From Mycolicibacterium septicum DSM 44393 (GTDB taxonomy: Bacteria; Actinomycetota; Actinomycetes; Mycobacteriales; Mycobacteriaceae): DNA of 64,000 bases. Position numbers and translations under genes: made by a program. A model generated the notes under the pieces. The model did not search any database. It was not told where the DNA came from and saw nothing but the letters and a program-made list of their open reading frames with translations. The DNA is taken from contig NZ_HG322953.1 of the NCBI RefSeq assembly GCF_000455325.1, positions 206,648 through 270,647 on the forward strand. The letters run 5' to 3'. Numbering within the stretch: the stretch's first letter is position 1; each line of letters opens with the position of its first letter. Positions 7,255 to 16,250 of this stretch are shown piece after piece.

Positions 7255-9258
7255 ATGACAACTTTTGACACAGTCCTCGTCGCCAACCGCGGCGAGATCG
7301 CGGTGCGGGTCATCCGCAGCTTGCGCGAGATGGGAATCCGCTCGGTCGCGGTGTTCAGCGACGCCGACGCCGGTGCCCGGCACGTGACCGAGGCCGACGT
7401 GGCGGTCAACATCGGGCCTGCCGCGGCGCGGCAGAGCTATCTGAACATCGATGCGGTCGTCGCGGCCGCGCAGCGCACCGGTGCGCAGGCGGTACACCCC
7501 GGCTACGGATTCCTCTCCGAGAACGCCGAGTTCGCCGCCGCACTGCAGGCCGCGGGCATCGCCTTCATCGGACCGCCCGCATCGGCGATCGCCACCATGG
7601 GCGACAAGATCGCGGCCAAGGCCGCGGTGTCGGCATTCGGCGTCCCGGTTGTGCCGGGCATATCGCGTCCGGGCCTGACCGATGAGGATCTCATCGCAGG
7701 GGCGCCCGAGGTCGGTTTCCCCGTCCTGGTCAAGCCGTCGGCGGGTGGCGGTGGCAAGGGCATGCGGGTGGTCGAGCAGGCCGCCGATCTGCCTGCGGCG
7801 TTGACGAGTGCCCGCCGCGAGGCCGCCGCGGCCTTCGGCGACGACACTCTGTTCCTGGAGCGATTTGTGTTGCGGCCCCGGCACATCGAGGTGCAGGTGC
7901 TGGCCGACGGCCATGGCAACGTGATCCACCTCGGCGAGCGGGAATGCAGCCTGCAGCGCCGGCATCAGAAGGTCATCGAGGAGGCGCCGTCGCCGCTGCT
8001 CGACCCGGCCACCCGGGCGCGCATCGGTGCGGCCGCCTGCGACACCGCGCGTAGTGTCGACTACACGGGTGCAGGCACCGTGGAATTCATCGTGTCCGCC
8101 GATGCACCCGACGAGTTCTTCTTCATGGAGATGAACACCCGGCTGCAGGTCGAACACCCGGTCACCGAGATGGTCACCGGAGTCGACCTCGTGGAGCAGC
8201 AGGTCCGGATCGCGGCCGGTGAGAAGCTCGCCATCGGCCAGGACGACATCGTCATGACCGGCCACGCCGTGGAAGCACGGGTCTATGCGGAGGATCCCGC
8301 CAACGGCTTCCTGCCCACCGGCGGCCCGGTGCTCGGGCTGCGCGAGCCCAGCGGGCCGGGCGTGCGGGTGGATTCCGGCCTGGCCGCGGGCAGCGTCGTC
8401 GGTAGCGACTACGACCCGATGCTCTCGAAGGTCATCGCCCACGCCGCCGACCGGACCGCGGCGCTGCACAAGCTGGATCGGGCGCTGGCCGACACCGCGG
8501 TGCTGGGGCTGACCACCAACACCGAGTTCCTGCGCTTCCTGCTGGCCGATCCCGATGTGGCCGCGGGCCGATTGGACACCGGCCTGTTGGACCGTCGCGC
8601 ACCGGATTTCGCGCCGCAGGTGGTCGGCGAAGCGGAGCTGATCGCCGCCGCGGCGTGCCAGTGGATCAACGACTGGTCGGAGGCCGGTGACTGCCTGTGG
8701 GCCCGCCCGACGGGCTGGCGGGTCGGGGAGCGCGCCCCGGCCGCGTTCCGGCTGCGGGCGGGGGAGCGCACAGACCACGTGTACCTGACCGGTACCCCGG
8801 AGCGGGCCACCGCCACCGTCGAGAACGGCGAAACCCACACTGTCAGTGCCGCATTCGTCGGCGACCGGTTCACCGTCACGCTCGACGGTCTGCGGACCGA
8901 GTATCTCATCGCCACGCAGCTGAGCGGCGGGATCGGCCAGCTCTGGCTCGCGGGCGTGGGACGCAGCTATGTCGTCGAGGAGGTCCGTGAGGCTCCGGTG
9001 CGCCCCGACGACGAGCACAGCGGCGACGCCGAACTCGTCAGCCCCATGCCGGGATCGGTTGTCGCCGTGGGCGTCACGAACGGCGCCGAGGTGACGGCCG
9101 GCACCACGGTGGTCACCGTGGAGGCGATGAAGATGGAGCACGCCCTGACCGCACCGATCGACGGTGTGGCCGAACTACTCGTCGCCGTCGGCGACCAGGT
9201 CAAGGTGGGTCAGCCACTGGCTCGAATCACCGCTCACACACAGGAGAACGAACAATGA
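7255..9258 (+). CDS. accA1: Acyl-CoA carboxylase biotin-carboxylase/BCCP (alpha) subunit
   Basis: 667 residues. The N-terminal biotin carboxylase begins VLVANRGEIAVRVIRS and carries the ATP-grasp loop KPSAGGGGKGM (about residue 160) and the EMNTRLQVEHPVTE motif. A linker follows, and the C-terminal biotin carrier domain has the biotinylation motif EAMKMEH near residue 625. It carboxylates its own biotin for AccD1 to use on 3-methylcrotonyl-CoA. The start ATG at 7255 sits 7 bp after accD1, and the stop overlaps fadE19 (ATGA). Homologue of Rv2501c. Confidence 0.93.
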   Translation: MTTFDTVLVANRGEIAVRVIRSLREMGIRSVAVFSDADAGARHVTEADVAVNIGPAAARQSYLNIDAVVAAAQRTGAQAVHPGYGFLSENAEFAAALQAAGIAFIGPPASAIATMGDKIAAKAAVSAFGVPVVPGISRPGLTDEDLIAGAPEVGFPVLVKPSAGGGGKGMRVVEQAADLPAALTSARREAAAAFGDDTLFLERFVLRPRHIEVQVLADGHGNVIHLGERECSLQRRHQKVIEEAPSPLLDPATRARIGAAACDTARSVDYTGAGTVEFIVSADAPDEFFFMEMNTRLQVEHPVTEMVTGVDLVEQQVRIAAGEKLAIGQDDIVMTGHAVEARVYAEDPANGFLPTGGPVLGLREPSGPGVRVDSGLAAGSVVGSDYDPMLSKVIAHAADRTAALHKLDRALADTAVLGLTTNTEFLRFLLADPDVAAGRLDTGLLDRRAPDFAPQVVGEAELIAAAACQWINDWSEAGDCLWARPTGWRVGERAPAAFRLRAGERTDHVYLTGTPERATATVENGETHTVSAAFVGDRFTVTLDGLRTEYLIATQLSGGIGQLWLAGVGRSYVVEEVREAPVRPDDEHSGDAELVSPMPGSVVAVGVTNGAEVTAGTTVVTVEAMKMEHALTAPIDGVAELLVAVGDQVKVGQPLARITAHTQENEQ

Positions 9259-10418
9259 GCGACTTCTTGTCGACCGGCACCCTGCCGGATCACTATGCGC
9301 AACTGGCCAAGACCGTCCGTGACTTCGCCCAGAGCGTGGTCGCTCCGGTATCCGCCAAGCACGATGAGGAACATTCGTTCCCCTACGAGGTCGTGGACGG
9401 CATGGCCGACATGGGACTGTTCGGTCTGCCGTTCCCCGAGGAGTACGGCGGCATGGGCGGCGACTACTTCGCGCTGTGCCTGGCCCTGGAGGAACTCGGC
9501 AAGGTCGACCAGAGCGTGGCCATCACGCTGGAGGCCGGGGTCTCGTTGGGCGCCATGCCGGTCTACCGCTTCGGCAACGAAGCGCAGAAGCAGGAGTGGC
9601 TGCCGCTGCTGGCCAGCGGCAAGGCGCTGGGTGCGTTCGGCCTGACCGAGGCGGGCGGTGGCAGTGATGCCGGCGCCACCAAGACCACCGCGAAGATGGA
9701 CGACGGTCATTGGATCATTAATGGCTCGAAGCAGTTCATCACCAACTCCGGCACCGACATCACCAAGCTGGTGACCGTGACCGCCGTGACCGGTGAGCGT
9801 GAAGGCGGCAAGAAGGAGATCTCATCGATCCTGGTGCCGGTGCCCATCGAAGGGTTCACCGCCGAACCGGCCTACAACAAGGTCGGCTGGAACGCCTCCG
9901 ACACCCACCCCCTGAGTTTCGATGATGTCCGGGTGCCTGCCGAGAACCTGCTCGGCGAGCGTGGCCGCGGCTACGCCAACTTCCTGCGCATCCTCGACGA
10001 GGGCCGCATCGCCATCGCGGCGCTGTCGGTCGGTGTGGCGCAGGGCTGTGTGGACGAATGCGTGAAGTACGCCAAGGAACGTCAGGCTTTCGGGGCGGCG
10101 ATCGGCACCTACCAGGCCATCGCCTTCAAGATCGCCCGGATGGAAGCTCGGGCCCACACGGCCCGCGCCGCGTACTACGACGCTGCGGCGCTGATGCTGT
10201 CCGGCAAGCCGTTCAAGAAGGCGGCATCGGTGGCCAAGCTGGTGTCCAGCGAGGCCGCGATGGACAACGCCCGGGACGCCACCCAGATCTTCGGCGGCTA
10301 CGGGTTCATGAACGAATACCCGGTGGCGCGGCATTACCGGGACAGCAAGATTCTCGAAATCGGCGAGGGGACAACTGAAGTGCAGCTGATGCTGATCGCG
10401 CGGGAGGCGGGCCTGTGA
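9255..10418 (+). CDS. fadE19: Acyl-CoA dehydrogenase, probably isovaleryl-CoA type
   Basis: 387 residues, usual length for the family. FAD/substrate-loop motifs (FGLTEAGGGSDAG, FITNSG) and the C-terminal signature with the probable catalytic glutamate (EIGEGTTEVQ) are present. In the leucine route it would oxidise isovaleryl-CoA to 3-methylcrotonyl-CoA, the AccA1D1 substrate. Electrons would pass to ETF; ETF genes are not in the window. It overlaps accA1 and the next gene by 4 bp each, so it is translationally coupled. Homologue of Rv2500c; substrate is inferred from the operon. Confidence 0.9.
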   Translation: MSDFLSTGTLPDHYAQLAKTVRDFAQSVVAPVSAKHDEEHSFPYEVVDGMADMGLFGLPFPEEYGGMGGDYFALCLALEELGKVDQSVAITLEAGVSLGAMPVYRFGNEAQKQEWLPLLASGKALGAFGLTEAGGGSDAGATKTTAKMDDGHWIINGSKQFITNSGTDITKLVTVTAVTGEREGGKKEISSILVPVPIEGFTAEPAYNKVGWNASDTHPLSFDDVRVPAENLLGERGRGYANFLRILDEGRIAIAALSVGVAQGCVDECVKYAKERQAFGAAIGTYQAIAFKIARMEARAHTARAAYYDAAALMLSGKPFKKAASVAKLVSSEAAMDNARDATQIFGGYGFMNEYPVARHYRDSKILEIGEGTTEVQLMLIAREAGL

Positions 10419-10912
10419 GCGAAGGGGCGCCCAAGAAGGTTATCGAGCAGCGCGGGCTGTGGTTCGAGGAGTTCGAGATCGGGGTGCGCTACCTGCACCG
10501 TCCCGGACGGACCATCACCGAGGCCGACAACGTGCTGTTCACCACGCTGACGATGAACACCCAGGCGCTGCACCTGGATGCGGCGTTCTCGGATGCCCTG
10601 CCGCCGTTCAACGCCCGGCTGGTCAACTCGATGTTCACCCTGTCGACGCTCGTCGGCCTGTCGGTGGCGCAGCTGACCCAGGGCACCATCGTCGGCAACC
10701 TCGGGTTCTCCGAGATCGCCTTCCCCAAGCCGCTTTTCCACGGTGACACGCTGTACGCCGAAACCGAGATCACCGAGAAGCGGGCATCCAAGAGCCGGCC
10801 GGGGGAGGGCATCGTCACCCTCGCCCACACCGGCCGCAACCAGCACGGTGACATCGTGGCGACGGCGTCGCGCAAGACCATGGTGCGGATGCGCCCGGAG
10901 GGGGACTCATGA
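10415..10912 (+). CDS. MaoC-like (R)-specific enoyl-CoA hydratase, Rv2499c-like
   Basis: 165 residues with a single hot-dog (MaoC dehydratase) domain. In this operon the logical reaction is hydration of a 3-methylglutaconyl-CoA/itaconyl-CoA type intermediate to the hydroxyacyl-CoA that the downstream lyase cleaves. The MaoC hydratase Asp/His signature is only weakly visible (LTMNTQALHLDAAF), so this may be a divergent member. GTG start overlaps fadE19 by 4 bp, and the stop overlaps citE by 4 bp. Family assignment is firm; the precise substrate is inferred. Confidence 0.82.
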   Translation: MSEGAPKKVIEQRGLWFEEFEIGVRYLHRPGRTITEADNVLFTTLTMNTQALHLDAAFSDALPPFNARLVNSMFTLSTLVGLSVAQLTQGTIVGNLGFSEIAFPKPLFHGDTLYAETEITEKRASKSRPGEGIVTLAHTGRNQHGDIVATASRKTMVRMRPEGDS

Positions 10913-11715
10913 CATTGCAGGCACCCGGCCCGGGCTGGCTGTTCTGCCCGGCCGACCGTCCCGAGCGATTCGAAAAGGCTGCGGCAGCAGCCGATGTGGT
11001 GATCCTCGACCTCGAGGACGGGTGCGCGGCCAAGGACCGACCGGCGGCGCGTCAGGCGTTGATCGACACCCCGCTGGATCCGGCGCGCACGGTGGTGCGG
11101 GTCAACCCGACCAGCACCGCCGACCACGAGCTCGACCTGAAGGCGGTCGCGGCCACCGACTACACCACCGTGATGCTGGCCAAGACCGAGGCTGTCGACC
11201 AGGTGACGGCCTTGGCCCCACTGGATGTCGTGGTATTGATCGAGACCCCACTCGCGGCGCTGAAGGTGGCGGAGTTGGTGCAGCCCGACAACGCCTTCGC
11301 GGTGATGTGGGGCGCGGAGGATCTGTTCGCGGTCACCGGCGGCACCGCCAACCGCTGGCCCGACGGCACCTACCGCGACGTCGCCCAGCACGTGCGGTCG
11401 CAGACCCTGCTGGCGGCCAAGGCCTACGGGAAGCTGGCGCTGGACTCGGTGTACCTCGACATCAAGGATCTCGACGGCCTGCGGGCGGAGTCCGATGACG
11501 CGGTTGCCGTCGGCTTCGACGCCAAGGTGGCAATCCACCCGACTCAGGTCGCCGTCATCCGCTCGGCCTATGCGCCGACCGATGAGCAGATCGCCTGGGC
11601 GCGGGCGGTGCTCGACCGGGTGGCAACCGAACGTGGCGTCTTCCAGCACGACGGTCTGATGGTCGACGCTCCGGTTCTGCGGCGTGCCGAGCGCATCGTC
11701 GCGCTGGCTCCCTGA
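10909..11715 (+). CDS. citE: CitE-like beta-hydroxyacyl-CoA lyase, Rv2498c-like
   Basis: 268 residues of the HpcH/HpaI-CitE TIM-barrel family. Visible motifs are the metal/substrate loop DLEDGCAAKDR (near residue 35), RVNPT, and IETPLAA followed by GAEDL. It is the homologue of M. tuberculosis Rv2498c, reported as an acyl-CoA lyase acting in both leucine degradation and itaconate dissimilation rather than a citrate lyase. It would release acetyl-CoA and acetoacetate here. Last gene before a hairpin and a 279-bp gap, so the bkd genes may have a separate promoter or rely on read-through. Confidence 0.88.
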   Translation: MTLQAPGPGWLFCPADRPERFEKAAAAADVVILDLEDGCAAKDRPAARQALIDTPLDPARTVVRVNPTSTADHELDLKAVAATDYTTVMLAKTEAVDQVTALAPLDVVVLIETPLAALKVAELVQPDNAFAVMWGAEDLFAVTGGTANRWPDGTYRDVAQHVRSQTLLAAKAYGKLALDSVYLDIKDLDGLRAESDDAVAVGFDAKVAIHPTQVAVIRSAYAPTDEQIAWARAVLDRVATERGVFQHDGLMVDAPVLRRAERIVALAP

Positions 11716-11724
11716 TTTCTCCGC

Positions 11725-11756
11725 CGAGCAGTCTCCCGCTTGCGGGGGACTGCTCG
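11725..11756 (+). terminator. Hairpin after citE
   Basis: CGAGCAGTCTCCCGC and GCGGGGGACTGCTCG form a 15-bp stem with one G.U pair and a 2-nt loop, starting 10 bp after the citE stop. No T tract follows. Probable terminator or attenuator separating the acc-fadE-citE part from bkdABC. Confidence 0.65.
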
Positions 11757-11833
11757 CGTAGGGAAGCCGACACGCCTCCATTCCGTAACCGGCGATGAGC
11801 GTGGCCGCATGGGATTCGGGCGCATAATGGCGA

Positions 11834-11896
11834 TATGCCCCAGTGCTGCGACGGGCCGAGCGGATCGTCCAGCTAGCGCCACACCCAGGCATCTAG
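11834..11896 (+). pseudogene. Relic of a second citE 3' end
   Basis: Read in the frame of 11843, this stretch encodes APVLRRAERIVQLAP followed by HPGI and a stop, nearly identical to the last residues of the intact citE upstream (APVLRRAERIVALAP then stop). The two copies differ mostly at third codon positions, so this is the tail of a diverged homologue rather than a recent duplication. An in-frame TAA at 11825 precludes a longer ORF. It is best explained as the leftover end of an earlier citE allele after recombination or insertion. Confidence 0.7.
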
Positions 11897-11994
11897 CCGG
11901 AGGCCTCTCACCAGGGGTTTTGCGCGTACCGCCGCTGCTCTGAGCACCTCATGGACTGGCGGCGCGACATGCCGTCACCCGAGAAGGAGGCGGT

Positions 11995-13086
11995 ATGGCT
12001 GAGCGGATGACGGCACCGTTGAGTGTCGATCTCGATCCGGTGCGTCTGGTCGACGCCGAGGGGTCTCCCACGAGGGAAACGCGCTACAGCCGCGATCTGC
12101 CCCACGAGACATTGGCCTGGCTCTACGAATCGATGGTCGTGGCCCGCGACCTGGACGTCGAGTTCGTCAATCTGCAACGCCAGGGTGAGCTGGCGCTGTA
12201 CGCGTCGTGCCGCGGCCAGGAGGCCGCCCAGGTCGGGGCGGCCGCCTGCCTCCGGAAGACCGATTGGCTGTTCCCGCAGTACCGGGAGATCGGTGCGTTC
12301 CTGCTGCGCGGGATCACCCCGGCCCAGATGGGTGCGGTGTGGCGCGGTCAATGGCACGGTGGCCTGGAGTTCACCAGCCGCTGTGTCGCCCCGATCGCGA
12401 TTCCGATCGGCACCCACGGACTGCACGCGGTCGGCGCTGCGATGGCCGCGCAGCGCCTCGGCGAGGATTCGGTCACCGTCGCGTTCCTCGGCGACGGCGC
12501 CACCAGTGAGGGCGATGTGCACGAGGCGCTGAACCTGGCCTCGGTGTTCAAGGCGCCGTGCGTGTTCTTCGTGCAGAACAACCAGTGGGCGATCTCGGTG
12601 CCGGTGAGCAAGCAGCAGGCCGGACCGTCGATCGCGCACCGGGCCATCGGCTACGGCATGCCGGGTATCCGCGTTGACGGCAACGATGTCCTGGCCTGTT
12701 ATGCGGTGATGGCCCAGGCCGCTGAGCAGGCCCGCGCGGGCGCAGGCCCCACGCTCATCGAGGCCGTCACCTACCGGATGGGGCCGCACACCACCTCCGA
12801 CGATCCCACCCGCTACCGGTCGGCCGACGAGGTCGACGAGTGGCTTGCCCGCGACCCCATCGCGCGGTACCGCACCTACCTGCAGAACGCCGGCGTACTC
12901 GACGAGCGGCTGGAGCAGCGCGTCGCCGCACGCTCACGGCGGCTGTGCGCCGAGGTGCGCGACTCGCTGGTCGGGTCGGTGGATCCCGATCCGGCCGAAC
13001 TGTTCGACAACGTGTACGCCGAGATCACCCCGGATCTGGCGCGCCAACGCGATCAGTTGTTGGCCGAACTGGCGAAGGAGGCGTGA
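11995..13086 (+). CDS. bkdA: Branched-chain 2-oxo acid dehydrogenase E1 alpha
   Basis: 363 residues, the alpha subunit of a thiamine-diphosphate E1. The ThDP/Mg motif GDGATSEGDVHEAL followed by NN (FVQNNQWAIS) is intact, and IGTHGLHAVG plus the RMGPHTTSDDPTRYR loop are typical of 2-oxoisovalerate dehydrogenases. It decarboxylates the keto acids of Leu, Ile and Val. AAGGAGG lies 6 nt before the ATG. Homologue of Rv2497c (pdhA/bkdA); with BkdB, BkdC and a lipoamide dehydrogenase encoded elsewhere it forms the BCKDH complex. Confidence 0.92.
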   Translation: MAERMTAPLSVDLDPVRLVDAEGSPTRETRYSRDLPHETLAWLYESMVVARDLDVEFVNLQRQGELALYASCRGQEAAQVGAAACLRKTDWLFPQYREIGAFLLRGITPAQMGAVWRGQWHGGLEFTSRCVAPIAIPIGTHGLHAVGAAMAAQRLGEDSVTVAFLGDGATSEGDVHEALNLASVFKAPCVFFVQNNQWAISVPVSKQQAGPSIAHRAIGYGMPGIRVDGNDVLACYAVMAQAAEQARAGAGPTLIEAVTYRMGPHTTSDDPTRYRSADEVDEWLARDPIARYRTYLQNAGVLDERLEQRVAARSRRLCAEVRDSLVGSVDPDPAELFDNVYAEITPDLARQRDQLLAELAKEA

Positions 13087-13091
13087 GACCA

Positions 13092-14177
13092 GTGACACTG
13101 ATCATCGATCGACCTGCCGCTCAAGGTGATTCGCCGGAGCCGTGGGAGCCGGACTTCACCTCTGCCGACGTGGCGGCACCGCCGACCGCATTGCCGGTGA
13201 CCGCCGAACTGACCATGGTGGCGGCGATCAACCGCGCCCTGCGCGATGCGATGGTCGCCGACGACCATGTGCTGGTGTTCGGCGAAGACGTCGCCACCCT
13301 GGGCGGCGTCTTCCGGGTCACCGAGGGACTGGCCGAGACCTTCGGTGCCGAAAGGTGTTTCGACACCCCACTGGCCGAATCGGCGATCATCGGTGTGGCG
13401 ATCGGCCTGGCGATCCGCGGGTTCACGCCGGTGCCGGAGATCCAGTTCGACGGGTTCAGTTATCCGGCCTTCGACCAGATCGCCAGTCACCTGGCCAAAT
13501 ACCGGATGCGCACCCACGGGGACATCAACATGCCGGTGACGGTGAGGATCCCGTCGTTCGGCGGCATCGGCGCGGTGGAGCACCACTCGGAGTCCACCGA
13601 GTCGTACTGGTTGCACACCGCCGGGCTCAAGGTGGTCGTACCGTCCACCCCGTCCGACGCGTACTGGCTGCTGCGGCACTCGATCAGCAGCGCCGATCCG
13701 GTGATCTTCCTGGAGCCCAAACGACGTTACTGGGCACGCGAACTCGTCGACACCAGTGCGCCCGCACCGCCGATCGGCCGGGCAATGGTGCGGCGCGACG
13801 GAACCGATGTCACCGTGATCACCTATGGCGGCTTGGTGGCCACCGCGCTCAACGCCGCGGATCTGGCCGACGAACGCGGTTGGAGCCTCGAGGTTGTCGA
13901 TCTGCGTTCACTGAACCCGCTTGATTTCGACACGGTGGCCGCCTCGGTGCGGCGCACCGGCCGAGCCGTCGTGATGCATGAGGGGCCCCGCACGCTGGGC
14001 TTCGGGGCTGAACTGGCTGCCCGGATCTCCGAGGAGTGCTTCTACGACCTTGAGGCACCGGTGTTGCGTGCCACCGGTTTTGACACGCCCTACCCGCCTG
14101 CTCGGCTGGAGAAAGTGTGGCTGCCGGGCGTCGACCGGTTGCTCGACTGCGTCGAGCGTGCGGTGGGCCAGCCGTGA
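13092..14177 (+). CDS. bkdB: Branched-chain 2-oxo acid dehydrogenase E1 beta
   Basis: About 361 residues, the transketolase-like beta subunit that completes the ThDP site with BkdA. Seen are VFGEDVATLGGVFRVT near the N-terminus, FDTPLAESAIIGVAIGLA, and a transketolase C-terminal domain (VVDLRSLNPLD). Two GTG starts are possible: 13083 overlaps the bkdA stop, but AAGGAGG at 13075-13081 lies only 1 nt before it. The GTG at 13092 has a workable 10-nt spacing and is used. The gene overlaps bkdC by 4 bp. Confidence 0.92.
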   Translation: MTLIIDRPAAQGDSPEPWEPDFTSADVAAPPTALPVTAELTMVAAINRALRDAMVADDHVLVFGEDVATLGGVFRVTEGLAETFGAERCFDTPLAESAIIGVAIGLAIRGFTPVPEIQFDGFSYPAFDQIASHLAKYRMRTHGDINMPVTVRIPSFGGIGAVEHHSESTESYWLHTAGLKVVVPSTPSDAYWLLRHSISSADPVIFLEPKRRYWARELVDTSAPAPPIGRAMVRRDGTDVTVITYGGLVATALNAADLADERGWSLEVVDLRSLNPLDFDTVAASVRRTGRAVVMHEGPRTLGFGAELAARISEECFYDLEAPVLRATGFDTPYPPARLEKVWLPGVDRLLDCVERAVGQP

Positions 14178-15361
14178 ACCGGGAGTTCCTGGTTCCTGAC
14201 CTCGGGGAGGGGCTGCAGGACGCCACGATCACGAGTTGGAGCGTCGCCGTGGGCGACACCGTCGAGCTCAATCAGACGCTGTGCACGGTCGAGACCAACA
14301 AGGCCGAGGTGGAGATCCCCAGCCCGTTCGCCGGCCAGGTGCTCGAACTCGGCGGTGCGGCGGGGGATACCTTGACCGTCGGGTCACTGTTGGTCCGGAT
14401 CGACACCCGTGAGCCGGCCGCTACATCAACCGGAACCACGAAAAATGGCGGTACACCACGTAAGTCCGTCCTGGTCGGTTACGGCGCCGACGACACGATG
14501 GATGTCAGCAGGCGCACGGCGACGCCGGGCAGCCCGCGGGCGCGGGCCAAACCGCCGGCCCGCAAACTGGCCGCCAACCTGCACGTCGACCTCCAACAGC
14601 TGGCACCGGGATCCGGCCCGGAGGGGATCGTCACCCGTGCCGACGTGCTGGCCGCCGCGGGCAGTTCGGACATCGTCGGCGTCGGCGGCGTTCAGGCCGC
14701 GATGGCGCGACGGATGTCGTTGTCACGTAAGGAAATCCCCGATGCGCACGCCCGCGTGGAGGTGGACTGCTCCGCGCTGCTGCAGCTGCGTGACCGCATC
14801 ATGGCCGCCGATGCGGCACTGCCTGCCACGCCGTTCGTGCTGACGCTGCGGCTGCTGGTCGTGGCGCTCGGGCGCCATCAGATGCTGAACTCCACCTGGC
14901 TCGAAACCGCCGAAGGCCCTCAGATTCACCGGCATCCGGCTGTGCACCTGGGTTTCGGTGTGGCCGCACCGCGCGGACTGCTGGTCCCGGTGGTCCGCGA
15001 CGCGCAATCGATGACGACCCGCGAGTTGGCCGCAGCGGTGGCCCGGTTGATCGAGCAGGCGAGAGCCGGAACGCTCGGCCCGGCCGAGCTGAGCGGGTCG
15101 ACGTTCACGGTATCGAACTTCGGCGCACTCGGACTCGACGACGGCGTGCCGGTGATCAACTATCCGGAGGCGGCCATTCTGGGGATGGGCTCGATGAAAC
15201 CGCGGCCGGTCGTGGTCGACGGGGCTGTGGTGGCCCGTGCCACCATGTCACTGACCTGTGCCTTCGACCATCGCATCGTCGACGGCGCGATGGCGGCTGC
15301 GTTCCTGCGTGACCTGCGTTCGCTGATCGAGGCGCCGGAGTTGGCTCTGATCGACCTGTAG
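14174..15361 (+). CDS. bkdC: Branched-chain 2-oxo acid dehydrogenase E2 (dihydrolipoyl acyltransferase)
   Basis: 395 residues with three expected parts. A lipoyl domain has the lipoylated lysine in ETNKAEVE (about residue 43). A peripheral-subunit-binding domain follows near residues 135-170 (PPARKLAANLHVDL). The C-terminal catalytic domain ends with the active-site motif AFDHRIVDGAMAA. It transfers the branched acyl group to CoA and forms the complex core. GTG start overlaps bkdB by 4 bp. Only 3 bp separate it from the convergent enoyl-CoA hydratase gene. Homologue of Rv2495c. Confidence 0.92.
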   Translation: MNREFLVPDLGEGLQDATITSWSVAVGDTVELNQTLCTVETNKAEVEIPSPFAGQVLELGGAAGDTLTVGSLLVRIDTREPAATSTGTTKNGGTPRKSVLVGYGADDTMDVSRRTATPGSPRARAKPPARKLAANLHVDLQQLAPGSGPEGIVTRADVLAAAGSSDIVGVGGVQAAMARRMSLSRKEIPDAHARVEVDCSALLQLRDRIMAADAALPATPFVLTLRLLVVALGRHQMLNSTWLETAEGPQIHRHPAVHLGFGVAAPRGLLVPVVRDAQSMTTRELAAAVARLIEQARAGTLGPAELSGSTFTVSNFGALGLDDGVPVINYPEAAILGMGSMKPRPVVVDGAVVARATMSLTCAFDHRIVDGAMAAAFLRDLRSLIEAPELALIDL

Positions 15362-15364
15362 CTG

Positions 15365-16114
15365 CTACTTGCGCTTGGCGGCAGCCAAACGCTCTGCGAA
15401 TTCCGGAGATTCGATGGAGCGTGCCTGCGGACCGAGCTCGATGTCGACGGCGGTCCCGTGCTGGTCGATGTCGACGGTCCCCGGATTGGCGGTGGCCCGC
15501 ATCGAGGCTTTCGTCGCGATCACCACGTCGCGCGGAGCGCTTGCGGGCCCGGCGGCGAGCAGGCGTGCGGCGCCCACCGGATCCTCGGCGATCGAGAGCG
15601 CCAACCCGTGGCGCACCGCCGACTCGGCGTCGAAGCGCATGCCGAACAACAATGCCGCCCGGGCCACCTGCGGGCCGACGCCCCGCTGCAGCATCCAGGT
15701 GGCGCCGCCGGGATGGATACCCAGCTTCTGGAACCGCGGATCGAACAGCGCACTCGGGCCGGCGATCCGGACGTCGGCGGCCAGCGCCAGGTTGAGGCCG
15801 GCGCCGACGGCGGCGCCGTTGACCGCGGCGATCGTCGGCAGCGTGCAATTGGCGACCGCAAGGAACCCGTCGTAGATCTTGCGCAGTCCGTCTTCGGTGG
15901 CCTCGCCCAGAGCGGTGAGGTCGGCACCGGCGCAGAACGCCTTGCCGGCCCCTGTGACGATCACGGCGTGCACATCGGGGTTGGCCTCGGCGGCCTCGAC
16001 CGCGGCGCGCAGGGCCGCCGACATCTCGAAGGTCACCGCATTGCGGCGATCCGGGTCGTTGACGGTGATGACTGCGATGTGATCGTCGACGCTGACCAAC
16101 ACTGAATCGGACAC
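15365..16114 (-). CDS. echA14: Enoyl-CoA hydratase/isomerase family protein, EchA14-like
   Basis: 249 residues of the crotonase fold. The oxyanion-hole segments are present (GAGKAFCAGADL near residue 58 and NGAAVGAGLNLALAAD near 105). The positions of the usual catalytic glutamates appear to be occupied by other residues (HPGGATWML), so the exact reaction is uncertain. M. tuberculosis echA14 (Rv2486) lies close to the bkd genes, which supports the name. GTG start. It is convergent with bkdC and divergent from the iron-uptake lipoprotein gene. Confidence 0.75.
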   Translation of the reverse strand: MSDSVLVSVDDHIAVITVNDPDRRNAVTFEMSAALRAAVEAAEANPDVHAVIVTGAGKAFCAGADLTALGEATEDGLRKIYDGFLAVANCTLPTIAAVNGAAVGAGLNLALAADVRIAGPSALFDPRFQKLGIHPGGATWMLQRGVGPQVARAALLFGMRFDAESAVRHGLALSIAEDPVGAARLLAAGPASAPRDVVIATKASMRATANPGTVDIDQHGTAVDIELGPQARSIESPEFAERLAAAKRK

Positions 16115-16188
16115 GGTGTCACCCTAACCTCCGTGCGCATCGCCCCGTGAGCGTCGCGTGAGGCCCGGCGGCCTTGCGGCAAGGCAGG

Positions 16189-16207
16189 TAAACCTAGCCT
16201 AACCAAG
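16189..16207. promoter_or_regulatory. IdeR-type iron box upstream of siderophore-binding protein
   Basis: The reverse complement, CTTGGTTAGGCTAGGTTTA, matches the 19-bp IdeR consensus TTAGGTTAGGCTAACCTAA at about 13 positions including the core GGTTAGGCTA. It precedes TATGCT at 16209-16214, a plausible -10 box, 37-43 bp before the gene start. Iron-dependent repression is inferred. Confidence 0.75.
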
Positions 16208-16250
16208 CTATGCTCCGTCGGAGTCGTCCGGCCGAGGGGGAGATGTGCGG

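Noticed and set aside
5709..9141. Long reverse-strand open frames opposite accD1 and accA1
   Set aside because: High-GC antisense shadows: His/Arg/Gly-rich with no family resemblance, opposite strongly conserved genes.
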